Part shown: positions 1 to 9,053 of the stretch, one piece after another
Layout: each line of letters begins with the position of its first letter
How positions within the stretch are numbered: the first letter of the stretch is position 1
Assembly: GCF_030711405.1 (NCBI RefSeq)
Contig: NZ_JAULSI010000021.1
Location: 1-39,992, forward strand
Direction of reading: 5' to 3'
Length of the DNA: 39,992 bases
From: Massilia brevitalea
GTDB taxonomy: Bacteria > Pseudomonadota > Gammaproteobacteria > Burkholderiales > Burkholderiaceae_D
Translations under genes and position numbers: made by a program
The notes under the pieces: generated by a model
Told to the model about the DNA's origin: nothing
Databases searched by the model: none
What the model saw: only the letters and a program-made list of their open reading frames with translations

Positions 1-1
1 C

Positions 2-277
2 TACCGTGCTTTCGCCCGTGCACACGGCATTGCGCACCAGGCCGTGAATGTCGGTACCGGCGAACGCACGCGCATGGGCGCCTCCGGAGTCATCCATGTG
101 CAGAACGTGAACGCCTATCACGGGCGCCTGCGCGAATGGTTGTTGCCGTTTCACGGCGTCGCGTCGCGCTACCTGCCGAACTACCTGGGCTGGCGCCGCA
201 TGCTTGATGGCGGGAACATCACTTCTGCCGATCAATTGTTTCGCCTTGCAATCGGACCCATCCACAGCCAACGGTGA
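2..277 (+). CDS. IS1595/ISXO2-type transposase, C-terminal part (cut by window start)
   Basis: The reading frame is open from base 2 and ends at TGA 275-277, giving about 91 residues with no start in view. The segment with IHVQNVNAYHGRL followed by FHGVASRYLPNYLGWRR matches, from memory, the conserved C-terminal end of ISXO2-like DDE transposases of the IS1595 family, where a HxQNVNxYH motif is followed by RFHGVATKYLxNYLGWRR. Such enzymes cut and paste their own element. I could not define the right terminal inverted repeat in the roughly 80 bp that follow, so the element boundary is unknown. The upstream catalytic residues lie outside the window, so activity cannot be judged. Confidence 0.75.
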   Translation, partial: YRAFARAHGIAHQAVNVGTGERTRMGASGVIHVQNVNAYHGRLREWLLPFHGVASRYLPNYLGWRRMLDGGNITSADQLFRLAIGPIHSQR

Positions 278-361
278 CAGCGCCTTTTTTGTCCGTTTAT
301 GCAGATGTAATTCCTGGTTACGGCAGTGCTAAACTGTTGCATCCTAAGAATCTATGTCTAT

Positions 362-1642
362 ATGAACTATTCTTCTCCACTAGCTGTATTTAAGCTGCAC
401 AACCTGCCGAGGTTGATCGCGCTTGCATTTGTTGCGGTCATCTTTGCCGGATGCAGCAAAACCCAACCCGCCTGTATCGACGAACCCACGGTTAATCTCG
501 TCAAAGAAGCCGTCGTCGAATCGCTGGAACAAGACTTGTCCGGCTCCGGCGCACAGGCCGGCCTGCTCGATCTCCTTAAAAAACGCATGCAGATTGCCGT
601 CACCACGATTCGCACATCGAACAAGGACGACAAAATCGGCAAGGTCACTTGTGAGGCCTCGCTCGAGATCACGCTGGCAAATGCCGATCAAATCGTCAAG
701 GACCCGATATTCAAGTCGATGCGCGACATCAAACGGCTCCCTGGTGACGTCGACACAAGCGGTCCTGCCTGGAAAACCGACATCCAATACATTGCCCAAC
801 ATACCGAGGACACCAAGCAACTTGTCATCGAGCTGAGCGGCCACACGCCGATGGTGCACCTGCTGTCCACGCTGGCCCAGACCGGCGTCATGGACCCCAG
901 GCAGGCGCCTGCCGAGATCCCGGCCAACCTGCTCGCTTCCGGCAACGCGCGCGATGCCGCGGTGCGCCTGATGAATCACGTTTACGGCAAGCAGGAAGCT
1001 GAACATGGATGCTGGATATCCAGGTTTGAAGGGCTGCCGTATTGCATGAAGATCGTGCAATCGGAAATCAAGACATTCAGTGGCGGCAAGCGTCTGTATG
1101 CGATTGCAAACGGACAGGCAATTGATCAGCAGGGCGAAGCGATGACCGCCCACGCCATGCAGGGCCTGGTTGGTGCATTCATCGTTGGCGAGACCAATGG
1201 CAATCCCGCATTCATTGCGAAATCGACGACCATCCAGGCGGGCACCATGGGCACCGCGCCGTCCGAATGGATATTGACCGAGCTCGGAGCGAACAATAAC
1301 TGGGGCTGGCGTGGCGAATACGGCGATTGCCACCAGGGTTATTGCGGCAGCCGGATGATGATCCTTGCAAATCGGGCCGGCATCGTTCAAGAGGTGGGCG
1401 GAATACCGATTGCCTATGACGACACGGGTGCATGCGGGGATTGCGAGGGGAAATCTTCATCGATGACCTCGACCGTGCGTGTCAGCGATGTTCCGGAGAA
1501 TACCGAGTTTTATCATTTGCTCGTCGCGGTGACGGGCACCAGCAACGGCGAGGAGTTGGCGAACGAATGGACGCTTGCGTTCGACAACGCAAAGGGTACA
1601 TATATTACGCCTGCGGACTGGCCGCTCGATAAGGACTTCTAA
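362..1642 (+). CDS. Cysteine-rich putative lipoprotein, unknown function
   Basis: The frame is open from 326, but I place the start at ATG 362, because this gives a normal lipoprotein signal: a short basic stretch, a hydrophobic core, and the lipobox FAGC with Cys31 as the likely lipidated residue. The mature part is about 395 residues. I do not recognise its family. The C-terminal third has closely spaced cysteine pairs (CWISRFEGLPYC, CHQGYC, CGDC), which would suit disulfides in an envelope-exposed domain. The gene stands alone between an IS fragment and a minus-strand gene. Its base composition looks less GC-rich than the housekeeping genes further on, which with the IS neighbour hints at acquired DNA. 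No Shine-Dalgarno sequence is obvious, so the start is uncertain. Confidence 0.65.
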   Translation: MNYSSPLAVFKLHNLPRLIALAFVAVIFAGCSKTQPACIDEPTVNLVKEAVVESLEQDLSGSGAQAGLLDLLKKRMQIAVTTIRTSNKDDKIGKVTCEASLEITLANADQIVKDPIFKSMRDIKRLPGDVDTSGPAWKTDIQYIAQHTEDTKQLVIELSGHTPMVHLLSTLAQTGVMDPRQAPAEIPANLLASGNARDAAVRLMNHVYGKQEAEHGCWISRFEGLPYCMKIVQSEIKTFSGGKRLYAIANGQAIDQQGEAMTAHAMQGLVGAFIVGETNGNPAFIAKSTTIQAGTMGTAPSEWILTELGANNNWGWRGEYGDCHQGYCGSRMMILANRAGIVQEVGGIPIAYDDTGACGDCEGKSSSMTSTVRVSDVPENTEFYHLLVAVTGTSNGEELANEWTLAFDNAKGTYITPADWPLDKDF

Positions 1643-1652
1643 ATACGAGGCA

Positions 1653-1690
1653 AATAAAAAGCGCCGTTCCACATCAGTGGTACGGCGCTT
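1653..1690 (-). terminator. Rho-independent terminator, best read on the minus strand
   Basis: AAGCGCCGT at 1659-1667 pairs with ACGGCGCTT at 1682-1690, and the stem can extend past one mismatch. On the minus strand the stem is followed by TTTTTATTTG, a good U-tract. On the plus strand it is followed by GCTCTATC, which is not. It therefore best serves the minus-strand gene ending at 1785, with possible partial use by the lipoprotein gene ending at 1642. Confidence 0.75.
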
Positions 1691-1784
1691 GCTCTATCGT
1701 GCGCGGCAAATGACCGCGGCTGGGTAAAATGCGCTAACTATCTTGCTGCAAAGGCAAGCTTTTCAGGCAAGTAGTTTGCAATAA

Positions 1785-1904
1785 TCAGTGGAACATCATG
1801 AACGCCGCGCCCTGCAGCGCATTGGTCTCGTAGAGCAGCCAGGCGGCTGCGCTGGCGAGGGTAAGTTGCAAGGCAGTCAGGGTGGTGGGGATTGAGCGCA
1901 TCAT
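1785..1904 (-). CDS. Small hydrophobic protein, 39 residues
   Basis: On the minus strand an ATG at 1904-1902 (a second ATG follows directly) opens 39 codons, closed by TGA at 1787-1785. A GGAGAA sequence lies about 5-6 bases before the start, and a strong terminator in the same direction begins about 95 bp after the stop. The product starts MMRSIPTTLTALQLTLASAA and continues with a hydrophobic AWLLYE segment, so it could be a single-pass small membrane protein. I recognise no family. The evidence that it is a gene is the ribosome binding site plus the oriented terminator; there is no homology evidence. The gene is divergent from recQ. Confidence 0.5.
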   Translation of the reverse strand: MMRSIPTTLTALQLTLASAAAWLLYETNALQGAAFMMFH

Positions 1905-2001
1905 GATCGTTCTCCGGGGCGGTGGTGCATCTATTCGTTGGTGTATGGTGCCATCTTAGCCATCCGGCCGATGTTGCGGCATCGGCGGGAACTCCGCCGT
2001 T

Positions 2002-2119
2002 GTGTAGGAAAAAGCCTTGCGGCCCTGTCTCAGCGGCAGCCGGCCCAGCTGAACGGCGGCGCCGACAGCCGTTCTCCTACACCGCACTCCTACACACCGG
2101 TTGGCGTGCATCCTATAGC
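2002..2119. promoter_or_regulatory. Divergent promoter region with three GTGTAGGA/TCCTACAC octamers
   Basis: The 250 bp between the 39-codon gene and recQ contain GTGTAGGA at 2002-2009 and its exact reverse complement TCCTACAC at 2075-2082 and 2088-2095. The last two form a direct repeat with 13 bp period, oriented with recQ. A possible -10, TATAGC at 2114-2119, lies 18 bp after CTACAC at 2090-2095, so the repeat would overlap the -35 region. The single upstream copy faces the minus-strand small gene. The rest of the interval holds nothing I can identify. Confidence 0.45.
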
Positions 2120-2154
2120 TGGGTTTGCAGGGGAGGCTTACAGTAGCCTCCACC

Positions 2155-3861
2155 ATGACCCGACACGAACCCAAACTCCTGCATAACGGCCTCCTCGCGG
2201 TGCGCCGCAATTCCATTCGCAAGCTGCTGCGCTCCGTGTTCGGTATCGAACAGCTGCGCGAAGGGCAGCAACGCGTGATCGACAGCGTCCTCGATGGCAA
2301 GGACACGCTGGCCATCATGCCCACCGGCGGCGGCAAGTCGCTGTGTTACCAGATTCCCGCGCGCATGCTGGGCGGCACCACGGTGGTGGTCTCGCCGCTG
2401 ATCTCGCTGATGAAAGACCAGCTGGAGAAGCTGGAAGAGCTGGGCGTGCGCGCCTGCCAGGTCAACAGCAGCCTGAACGCAGAGGAAGAGCACCAGGCCC
2501 TGGCGTCGATCAGCGGCGGCACCTGCGAAATCGTGTTCTGCACGCCTGAGCGCCTGACCTCGCCCGAGTTCATCGACGTGCTCAAGCAAACGACGGTCAC
2601 CCTGGTGGCCATCGACGAAGCCCATTGCATTTCCCAGTGGGGCCACGATTTCCGCCCCGCCTACATCGAAATGGCGGCGGCGATTGCGGCCGTCGGCAAC
2701 CCGACCGTGCTGGCCCTCACCGCCACAGCCACCGACGAGGTGATGGACGATATCGGCCGCCAGCTGAACCGGCCGCGCATGAAGGTCATCAATACCGGTA
2801 TCTACCGCCCGAACCTGGAATACCGCGTGCACCAGGTGACGAGCATCGACGAAAAGTTCGCGGAAGCGCGCCGCCTGGTGGCCGAGACCGAGGGCGTGGG
2901 CATCGTGTATGCCGCCACCGTCAAGGCGGCCGAGGAAATGCACCGCATCCTGGAAGAAGCCGGCCAATCGGTGACGATCTACCACGGCAAGCTGCCGGCC
3001 GCCGAACGGCGCGCCAACCAGGATTTGTTCATGAACGACGAGCGCCGCATCATGGTGGCGACGAACGCCTTCGGCATGGGCATCGACAAGTCGGACACGC
3101 GTTTCGTCGTGCACCTGCAGATTCCGGCGAATCTCGAGTCCTACTACCAGGAGTCGGGCCGCGCCGGCCGCGACGGCCAGGACGCCCGGTGCACATTGCT
3201 GTTCCTGCAGGACGACAAGCGCCTGCAGCAGTTCTTCCTGGTGAAGCATTACCCGGATGCGGCCGAGATCCGCTCGGTGTACGACGCCGCCTGCGAGCTG
3301 GCGGAAGCGGGGCCGGTGACGACTGATCGCATCGAGGACAAGCTGGTCGACCTGAACGAAGCCAAGATCAAGATTTGCCTCAAGCTGCTGAAAGACGCCA
3401 AGCTGGTGCGGCAGAACCGCAAGCTGGAATTCGTGATCACCAGCGCCGAAGCCAAGGCGGCCACTTTCGAGCAGCTTGCCCAGATCTACATCCAGAAGCA
3501 GGACCACGACCGCGAAGCGCTGGAAAAGATGGTGGGTTACGCGGTGAGTGGCTTCTGCCGCTGGAAGCTGCTGCTCGACTACTTCAACGATGAAGTCGAA
3601 GGCTTCGAGAAGTGCTGCCGCTGCGACAACTGCCTGAACCCGCCGGCGGCTGCGCTGGAAGACATCGAGATCCGCGACGACGAATTCAGCCACGAACCGG
3701 AGCCGGAAGACACGGGGCCGCACTTTGAAGCGGGCATGCGCGTGACGGTCCCGAAGTACGGCGAGGGTGTCGTCAGCTCCGTGGCGGGTGACCAGGTCGG
3801 CATCGACTTCCCGGACGGCGAGCATCGGAGCTTTATGGCAGACTTCGTAAAACCGTTGTAA
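2155..3861 (+). CDS. recQ: RecQ-type ATP-dependent 3'-5' DNA helicase
   Basis: The start at ATG 2155 gives 568 residues; a TTG at 2125 in the same frame has a GGGGAGG within its own codons and is less likely. Motif I is TGGGKS (Lys61), motif II DEAH (154-157) followed by the RecQ-typical CISQWGHDFRP, and motif VI is QESGRAGRDGQ. A RecQ zinc-binding signature follows, with Cys in GFCRWK and then CCRCDNC, so the superfamily 2 RecQ assignment is firm. Instead of an HRDC domain the protein ends with about 45 residues of the pattern GMRVTVPKYGEGVV...GDQVGIDFPDG, a small beta-type module. RecQ unwinds recombination and repair intermediates. It lies 32 bp before the exonuclease gene of the ligase operon and may be co-transcribed with it. 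Confidence 0.93.
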   Translation: MTRHEPKLLHNGLLAVRRNSIRKLLRSVFGIEQLREGQQRVIDSVLDGKDTLAIMPTGGGKSLCYQIPARMLGGTTVVVSPLISLMKDQLEKLEELGVRACQVNSSLNAEEEHQALASISGGTCEIVFCTPERLTSPEFIDVLKQTTVTLVAIDEAHCISQWGHDFRPAYIEMAAAIAAVGNPTVLALTATATDEVMDDIGRQLNRPRMKVINTGIYRPNLEYRVHQVTSIDEKFAEARRLVAETEGVGIVYAATVKAAEEMHRILEEAGQSVTIYHGKLPAAERRANQDLFMNDERRIMVATNAFGMGIDKSDTRFVVHLQIPANLESYYQESGRAGRDGQDARCTLLFLQDDKRLQQFFLVKHYPDAAEIRSVYDAACELAEAGPVTTDRIEDKLVDLNEAKIKICLKLLKDAKLVRQNRKLEFVITSAEAKAATFEQLAQIYIQKQDHDREALEKMVGYAVSGFCRWKLLLDYFNDEVEGFEKCCRCDNCLNPPAAALEDIEIRDDEFSHEPEPEDTGPHFEAGMRVTVPKYGEGVVSSVAGDQVGIDFPDGEHRSFMADFVKPL

Positions 3862-3893
3862 GAATTTTATCGAAATCGCCGCGAAGGAAATAC

Positions 3894-4967
3894 ATGGGAG
3901 ATATGGTCGTCGTTCGTAAGGAAGGCCTGTATTGCGTGCCGGGTGGGTTTTACATCGACCCCTGGCGGCCGGTGGACCGGGCCGTGATCACGCATGCACA
4001 CGGCGACCACGCGCGCTACGGCCATGGACGCTACCTGACTGCCGCCAGCGGCGTGCACGTGCTGCGTTCGCGCCTGGGCGACATCTCCGTCGACGGGCTG
4101 GAGTACGGCGAGACCGTGGTCCACAACGGCGTCGCCATTTCGCTGCACCCGGCCGGGCACGTGCTCGGCTCGGCGCAAGTGCGCATGGAATGCGGCGGCG
4201 AAGTCTGGGTCGCTTCGGGCGACTACAAGATCGAGCCCGATAAAACCTGTGCGCCCTTCGAGCCGGTGCGCTGCCATACCTTCATTACCGAATCCACCTT
4301 CGGCCTGCCGATCTACCGCTGGGCGCCCGAGCAATCCATTTTCGATGACATGAACCGCTGGTGGCGCAAGAACGCGGAAGAGGGCCGCTGCAGCGTGGTG
4401 TTTGGCTATTCCTTCGGCAAGGCCCAGCGCATCCTGTCCGGGCTCGATCCGTCGATTGGCCCCATCGTCTGCCATGGCGCGGTCGAGCCGCTGAACCGTG
4501 TGTACCGCGAAGGCGGGATTGCACTGCCGCCGACGCTGATGGTGAGCGACGTGAGCAAGGCCGACCTGAAGCAGTCCATCGTGGTAGCGCCGCCCTCGGC
4601 CTCAGGGTCGGCCTGGATGAAGCGCTTCGGCGACTACAGCGACGCCTTTGCCAGTGGCTGGATGCAGCTGCGCGGCGCACGCCGGCGCCGTGGCGTCGAC
4701 CGCGGCTTCGTGCTGTCGGACCATGCCGACTGGCCAGGGCTGATGCAGGCAATCAGCGCCACCGGCGCCGGGCGCGTGATCGTCACCCACGGCTCGATCC
4801 CGGTGCTGGTGAAGTGGCTGTGCCAGCAGGGCCTGGATGCGGCCGGCTTCGATACCGAATACGGCGACGACGATGACGACGTGGCGATTCCGCTGCAGCC
4901 GGCGGAAGCAGCCGAAGCCACCGAAGCGAGCGACAGCGCGGAGCCACAGGAGGCGCGCAATGCGTGA
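3894..4967 (+). CDS. Ligase-associated metallo-beta-lactamase-fold DNA exonuclease
   Basis: The 357-residue product carries the metal-binding motif HAHGDH at 34-39 in a metallo-beta-lactamase fold, with further motifs PAGHVLGSAQV and SGDYK (beta-CASP style, as in SNM1/Artemis and CPSF-like nucleases). The C-terminal SDHAD and THG segments supply the remaining metal ligands. A full-length match to the ligase-associated DNA exonuclease family is inferred from these motifs and from the genes that follow. Start ATG 3894 has AAGGAA about 5 bases upstream. The last 8 bases overlap the ligase gene. The acidic, alanine-rich tail is probably disordered. It likely trims DNA ends before sealing by the neighbouring ligase; that role is inferred from context. 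Confidence 0.88.
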   Translation: MGDMVVVRKEGLYCVPGGFYIDPWRPVDRAVITHAHGDHARYGHGRYLTAASGVHVLRSRLGDISVDGLEYGETVVHNGVAISLHPAGHVLGSAQVRMECGGEVWVASGDYKIEPDKTCAPFEPVRCHTFITESTFGLPIYRWAPEQSIFDDMNRWWRKNAEEGRCSVVFGYSFGKAQRILSGLDPSIGPIVCHGAVEPLNRVYREGGIALPPTLMVSDVSKADLKQSIVVAPPSASGSAWMKRFGDYSDAFASGWMQLRGARRRRGVDRGFVLSDHADWPGLMQAISATGAGRVIVTHGSIPVLVKWLCQQGLDAAGFDTEYGDDDDDVAIPLQPAEAAEATEASDSAEPQEARNA

Positions 4968-6600
4968 ATTCGCCCGCCTCTACGCCGAACTCGACGAAAC
5001 CACCGCCACCAACCGCAAGCTCGACGCCCTGCAGCAGTACTTCTCGACCGCCGCGCCGGAAAACGCCGCCTGGGCCGTCTACTTTCTGGCCGGCGGCAAG
5101 CCGCGGCAGGCCGTGCCGACCAAGCTGCTGCGCCAGTTCGCCATCGAATACGCGGTGCTCGACGAATGGCTGTTCGACGAGTCCTACCACGCGGTCGGCG
5201 ACATGGCCGAAACCATCGCCCTGATCCTGCCGCCGCCCGAGAAACAAAGCGATGTCGGCCTGGCCGAATGGATGACCGAGCGCATCGGCCCCCTGCGCGG
5301 CGCCGACCCGGAAGTCATCCGCGCTGCCCTGTTCAGCTACTGGAACGAACTCGATACGCGCGAGCGCTTCCTGTTCTGCAAGCTGATCGGCGGGGGTTTT
5401 CGCGTCGGCGTCTCCAAGCTGCTGGTCACGCGCGCGCTGGCGAATATCGCCGCCGTGGACAGCAAACTCGTAGCCCAGCGCCTGATGGGCTGGACCGACG
5501 GCAGCGTGCGTCCGACCGCCACCAAGTTCCTGCAACTCATCGCCGCCCAGTCCGACGAAGAGCACAAGCTGCGCGGCGGCCAGCCTTACCCCTTCTTCCT
5601 GGCGCACCAGCTGCAGGGCGACCCGGCCGCACTCGGCGCGCTGAGCGACTGGCAGGTCGAGTGGAAGTACGACGGCATCCGCGCCCAGCTGGTGCGGCGC
5701 GGCGCGCAAAACTATCTGTGGTCGCGCGGCGAAGACCTGATCTCGGAACGCTTCCCCGAACTGTGCGCGGTGCGCCTGCCCGAGGGCACGGTGGTCGATG
5801 GCGAAGTGCTGGTCTGGGACCATGCGAACGAGGTTCCGGCGCCGTTCGCCGAGCTGCAGCGCCGCATCGGCCGCAAGACGCTGTCCGCCAAACTGCTGGC
5901 CGAGCTGCCGGCGGTGCTGGTCTGCTACGACCTGCTCGAACTCGACGGCGTCGATTTGCGCGCGCTGCCCCAGCATGAACGGCGCACGCTGCTGGAAACG
6001 CTGGTGGCCGCCGTCGACCAGGCACAATTGAAGGTGTCGCCGGTGGTGCATGCCGACAGCTGGGAAGCGCTGGCCGAGCTGCGCGCCGAATCGCGTGCGC
6101 GCGGCGTCGAAGGCATGATGGTGAAGGCCAGGAGCGCGCAGTATGGCGTGGGCCGCACCAAGGATGTCGGCACCTGGTGGAAGTGGAAGGTCGATCCCTA
6201 TTCGGTGGACGCGGTGCTGATCTATGCCCAGGCCGGCCACGGGCGCCGCGCCTCGCTGTACACCGACTACACCTTTGCCGTCTGGGACGATGAGGAAGGG
6301 AAGGGCGAGCGGCGCCTGGTGCCGTTTGCGAAAGCGTATTCGGGGCTGACCGATGCCGAGATCGCCCAGGTCGACAATGCGATCCGCAAGACCACGGTCG
6401 AGAAGTTCGGGCCGGTGCGCTCGGTCAAACCAACGATGGTGTTCGAGATCGGCTTCGAGGGCATCGCGCTGTCCACGCGCCACAAGGCGGGCATTGCGGT
6501 GCGCTTCCCGCGCATCCTGCGCCGGCGCGACGACAAGCCGGTGGAAGATGCCGACACGCTGGACACCTTGAAAGGCCTGCTGGCCGCCGCCGGTGCATGA
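4960..6600 (+). CDS. ATP-dependent DNA ligase (ligase-associated repair operon)
   Basis: The start at ATG 4960 is fixed by a strong AGGAGG at 4948-4953, giving 546 residues and an 8 bp overlap with the exonuclease gene. The adenylation motif is EWKYDGIR with the catalytic Lys236. Downstream come the motifs DGEVLVW, EGMMVK and WWKWK typical of ATP-dependent ligases, then an OB-fold region. The N-terminal about 200 residues match the DNA-binding domain of this ligase type. This is distinct from the essential NAD-dependent LigA and would act in repair. The stop overlaps the helicase start by 4 bases (ATGA), which indicates translational coupling in one operon. Confidence 0.93.
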   Translation: MREFARLYAELDETTATNRKLDALQQYFSTAAPENAAWAVYFLAGGKPRQAVPTKLLRQFAIEYAVLDEWLFDESYHAVGDMAETIALILPPPEKQSDVGLAEWMTERIGPLRGADPEVIRAALFSYWNELDTRERFLFCKLIGGGFRVGVSKLLVTRALANIAAVDSKLVAQRLMGWTDGSVRPTATKFLQLIAAQSDEEHKLRGGQPYPFFLAHQLQGDPAALGALSDWQVEWKYDGIRAQLVRRGAQNYLWSRGEDLISERFPELCAVRLPEGTVVDGEVLVWDHANEVPAPFAELQRRIGRKTLSAKLLAELPAVLVCYDLLELDGVDLRALPQHERRTLLETLVAAVDQAQLKVSPVVHADSWEALAELRAESRARGVEGMMVKARSAQYGVGRTKDVGTWWKWKVDPYSVDAVLIYAQAGHGRRASLYTDYTFAVWDDEEGKGERRLVPFAKAYSGLTDAEIAQVDNAIRKTTVEKFGPVRSVKPTMVFEIGFEGIALSTRHKAGIAVRFPRILRRRDDKPVEDADTLDTLKGLLAAAGA

Positions 6601-9053
6601 GCGGGCCGACCAAGAAAGACGTCAAGGCGTGGTTCGACGCACGCGGCTGGAAGGCTTTTCCGTTCCAGAAGGCCGTGTGGGACGCGGCGCTGGCCGGCCA
6701 GTCCGGCCTGCTGCATGCGAACACCGGCGCCGGTAAAACCTATGCGGTGTGGCTGGCGGCGCTGCAGCGCGGCAGTCTGGGCAAGGGGAAGATGAGCGGC
6801 CTGCGCGCGCTGTGGATCACGCCGATGCGCGCACTGGCTGCCGACACCCAGCGCGCGCTGGAAGAATCGGCGGCGGCGCTGGCGCCCGAGTGGACCGTCG
6901 GCGCCCGCACCGGCGACACCGGTTCCGCCGAGCGCGCGCGCCAGGCGCGCAAGTGGCCGACTTCGCTCATCACGACTCCCGAAAGCCTGTCGCTGCTGCT
7001 CTCGCACGCGGCGGCCGAGGAACAGTTCAAGCACCTCGACATGATCGTCATCGACGAGTGGCACGAGCTGATGGGCAGCAAGCGCGGCGTGCAGGTGCAG
7101 CTGGCGCTGGCGCGCCTGCGTACCTGGCGGCCCGGCCTCGTGGTCTGGGGCGTGTCGGCCACCATGGGCGACCTGGACCTGGCGCGCCAGGTACTCCTGG
7201 GTAACGGCCCGGGTGTGCTGGTCGAAGGCGATACGAAAAAGCAGATCCTGGTCGATTCACTGATTCCGAAGGATGTCTCGCGCTTCCCCTGGGGCGGCCA
7301 CCTCGGCCTGCAAATGCTGAAACCCGTGATCGACGAGATCGAGCACTACGACGCCACCCTGGTGTTTACCAACACGCGCTCGCAGTCCGAGATCTGGTAC
7401 CAGAACATCCTGGAAGCGCGCCCCGACTGGGCCGGCGTGATCGCGCTGCACCACGGTTCGCTGGCGCGCGAGGTGCGCGACTGGGTCGAGATGGGCCTGA
7501 AAAAGGGCGAGCTGAAGGCCGTGATCTGCACCGCCAGCCTCGACCTCGGTGTGGACTTCCTGCCGGTCGAGCGCGTGCTGCAGGTGGGCAGCGCGAAAGG
7601 CATCGCGCGTCTGCTGCAGCGGGCCGGGCGCAGCGGCCACGCGCCGGGCCGCGTCTCGCGCGTGACCCTGGTGCCGACCAACAGCATGGAAATCCTGGAG
7701 GCGGCCGGCGCCAAGGTGGCGGTGGCGCAGCGCCGCATCGAAGGGCGCTATGTGCCGAACAAGCCTTTCGACGTGCTGGTGCAGCACCTGGTGACGGTGG
7801 CGCTGGGCGGCGGCTTTCGCTCCGAGCAGCTGTTCGAGGAAGTCAGGCGCGCCTGGTCCTACCGCGACCTGAACCAGGAAGAGTGGCAGTGGGCGCTGGA
7901 TTTCGTGGCGCGCGGCGGCCAGAGCCTGACCGTGTACCCGGAATACCGGCGCGTGCTGCCGGACGAGGAGGGCGTCTACCGCGTGCCGGACGTCGGCATC
8001 GGGCGCCGCCACCGCATGGGCATCGGCACCATCGTTTCGGACGCCTCGATCCAGGTGAAGTACGTCAGCGGCGGGCGCATCGGCAGCATGGAAGAATCCT
8101 TCATCTCGCGCCTGAAGCAGGGCGACCACTTCCTGTTCGGCGGGCGCATCCTGGAATTCATCCGCGTGCACGAGATGACGGCCTTTGTAAAACGCGCCAC
8201 CGGCTCGCGCGGCGCGATCGCGCGCTGGCAGGGCGCCAAGATGCCGATGTCGTCCGAGCTGGCTCACGCCGCGCTGGAACAGCTGCGCCAGGCGGCAGAG
8301 GGACGTTTCGAGGGGCCGGAAATGCAGGCAATCCGGCCGCTGCTGGAGATCCAGCAGAAATGGTCGGCGCTGCCCACCATCGACACCCTGGTGCTGGAAT
8401 CGATGAAGAGCCGCGAGGGGTATCACCTGTTCGTGTACCCGTTCGCAGGCCGCTCGGTGCACATGGGCCTGGCCTCGCTGTTCGCCTGGCGCATCGGGCG
8501 CGTGCAGCCGATCACGTTTTCGATTGCGATCAACGACTACGGTTTCGAGCTGATGGCGCCGGAGCCTGTGGACTGGGAGAGCATGTTCGCGGGCGCGCTT
8601 GGCGCCGATGTGCCGCTGTTCGATACCGAGCATTTGCTGGAAGACGTGCTGGACAGCCTGAACGCGACCCAGCTCTCGCAGCAGCGCTTCCGCGAAGTGG
8701 CGCGCATCGCCGGGCTGGTGTTCCAGGGCTACCCGGGCCAGCCGAAATCGAACCGGCAGGTGCAGGCCTCGTCCTCGCTGTTCTTCGAGGTCTTCCGCAA
8801 GCACGACGCCGGCAATCTGCTGCTGACGCAGGCCCAGCGCGAAGTGCTGGAGCAGGAACTGGAACTGACGCGCCTGCGCGAGACGCTCGAGGAGCTGCAT
8901 GCGCGCAAAGTGGCGTATCGTGTGGTCAAGCGCGCCACGCCCTTCGGCTTTGCGCTGATGGTCGAGCGCTTCCGCGAAAAGGTGAGCACCGAAAAACTCA
9001 ACGACCGCGTGGCGCGCATGGTAAGGGAACTGGAAAAGGCAGCGCAGGTATGA
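6597..9053 (+). CDS. Ligase-associated Lhr-like DEXH-box helicase
   Basis: The 818-residue protein has motif I TGAGKT (Lys47), motif II DEWH (153-156), SATMG as motif III, and the motif VI region RAGRSGH, all in the order of superfamily 2 Lhr-type helicases. The long C-terminal half matches the winged-helix and Lhr-specific part. Together with its neighbours this identifies the DEXH helicase of the ligase-associated DNA damage response set. It begins inside the ligase stop (ATGA) and ends inside the next start (ATGA), so it is the centre of a tightly coupled operon. Lhr-type helicases translocate 3'-5' on single-stranded DNA; the exact repair lesion handled here is unknown. Confidence 0.92.
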   Translation: MSGPTKKDVKAWFDARGWKAFPFQKAVWDAALAGQSGLLHANTGAGKTYAVWLAALQRGSLGKGKMSGLRALWITPMRALAADTQRALEESAAALAPEWTVGARTGDTGSAERARQARKWPTSLITTPESLSLLLSHAAAEEQFKHLDMIVIDEWHELMGSKRGVQVQLALARLRTWRPGLVVWGVSATMGDLDLARQVLLGNGPGVLVEGDTKKQILVDSLIPKDVSRFPWGGHLGLQMLKPVIDEIEHYDATLVFTNTRSQSEIWYQNILEARPDWAGVIALHHGSLAREVRDWVEMGLKKGELKAVICTASLDLGVDFLPVERVLQVGSAKGIARLLQRAGRSGHAPGRVSRVTLVPTNSMEILEAAGAKVAVAQRRIEGRYVPNKPFDVLVQHLVTVALGGGFRSEQLFEEVRRAWSYRDLNQEEWQWALDFVARGGQSLTVYPEYRRVLPDEEGVYRVPDVGIGRRHRMGIGTIVSDASIQVKYVSGGRIGSMEESFISRLKQGDHFLFGGRILEFIRVHEMTAFVKRATGSRGAIARWQGAKMPMSSELAHAALEQLRQAAEGRFEGPEMQAIRPLLEIQQKWSALPTIDTLVLESMKSREGYHLFVYPFAGRSVHMGLASLFAWRIGRVQPITFSIAINDYGFELMAPEPVDWESMFAGALGADVPLFDTEHLLEDVLDSLNATQLSQQRFREVARIAGLVFQGYPGQPKSNRQVQASSSLFFEVFRKHDAGNLLLTQAQREVLEQELELTRLRETLEELHARKVAYRVVKRATPFGFALMVERFREKVSTEKLNDRVARMVRELEKAAQV

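Noticed and set aside
4783..6483. 566-codon minus-strand frame opposite the DNA ligase gene
   Set aside because: Same antisense artefact over a well-supported gene, with no ribosome site or recognisable motif.
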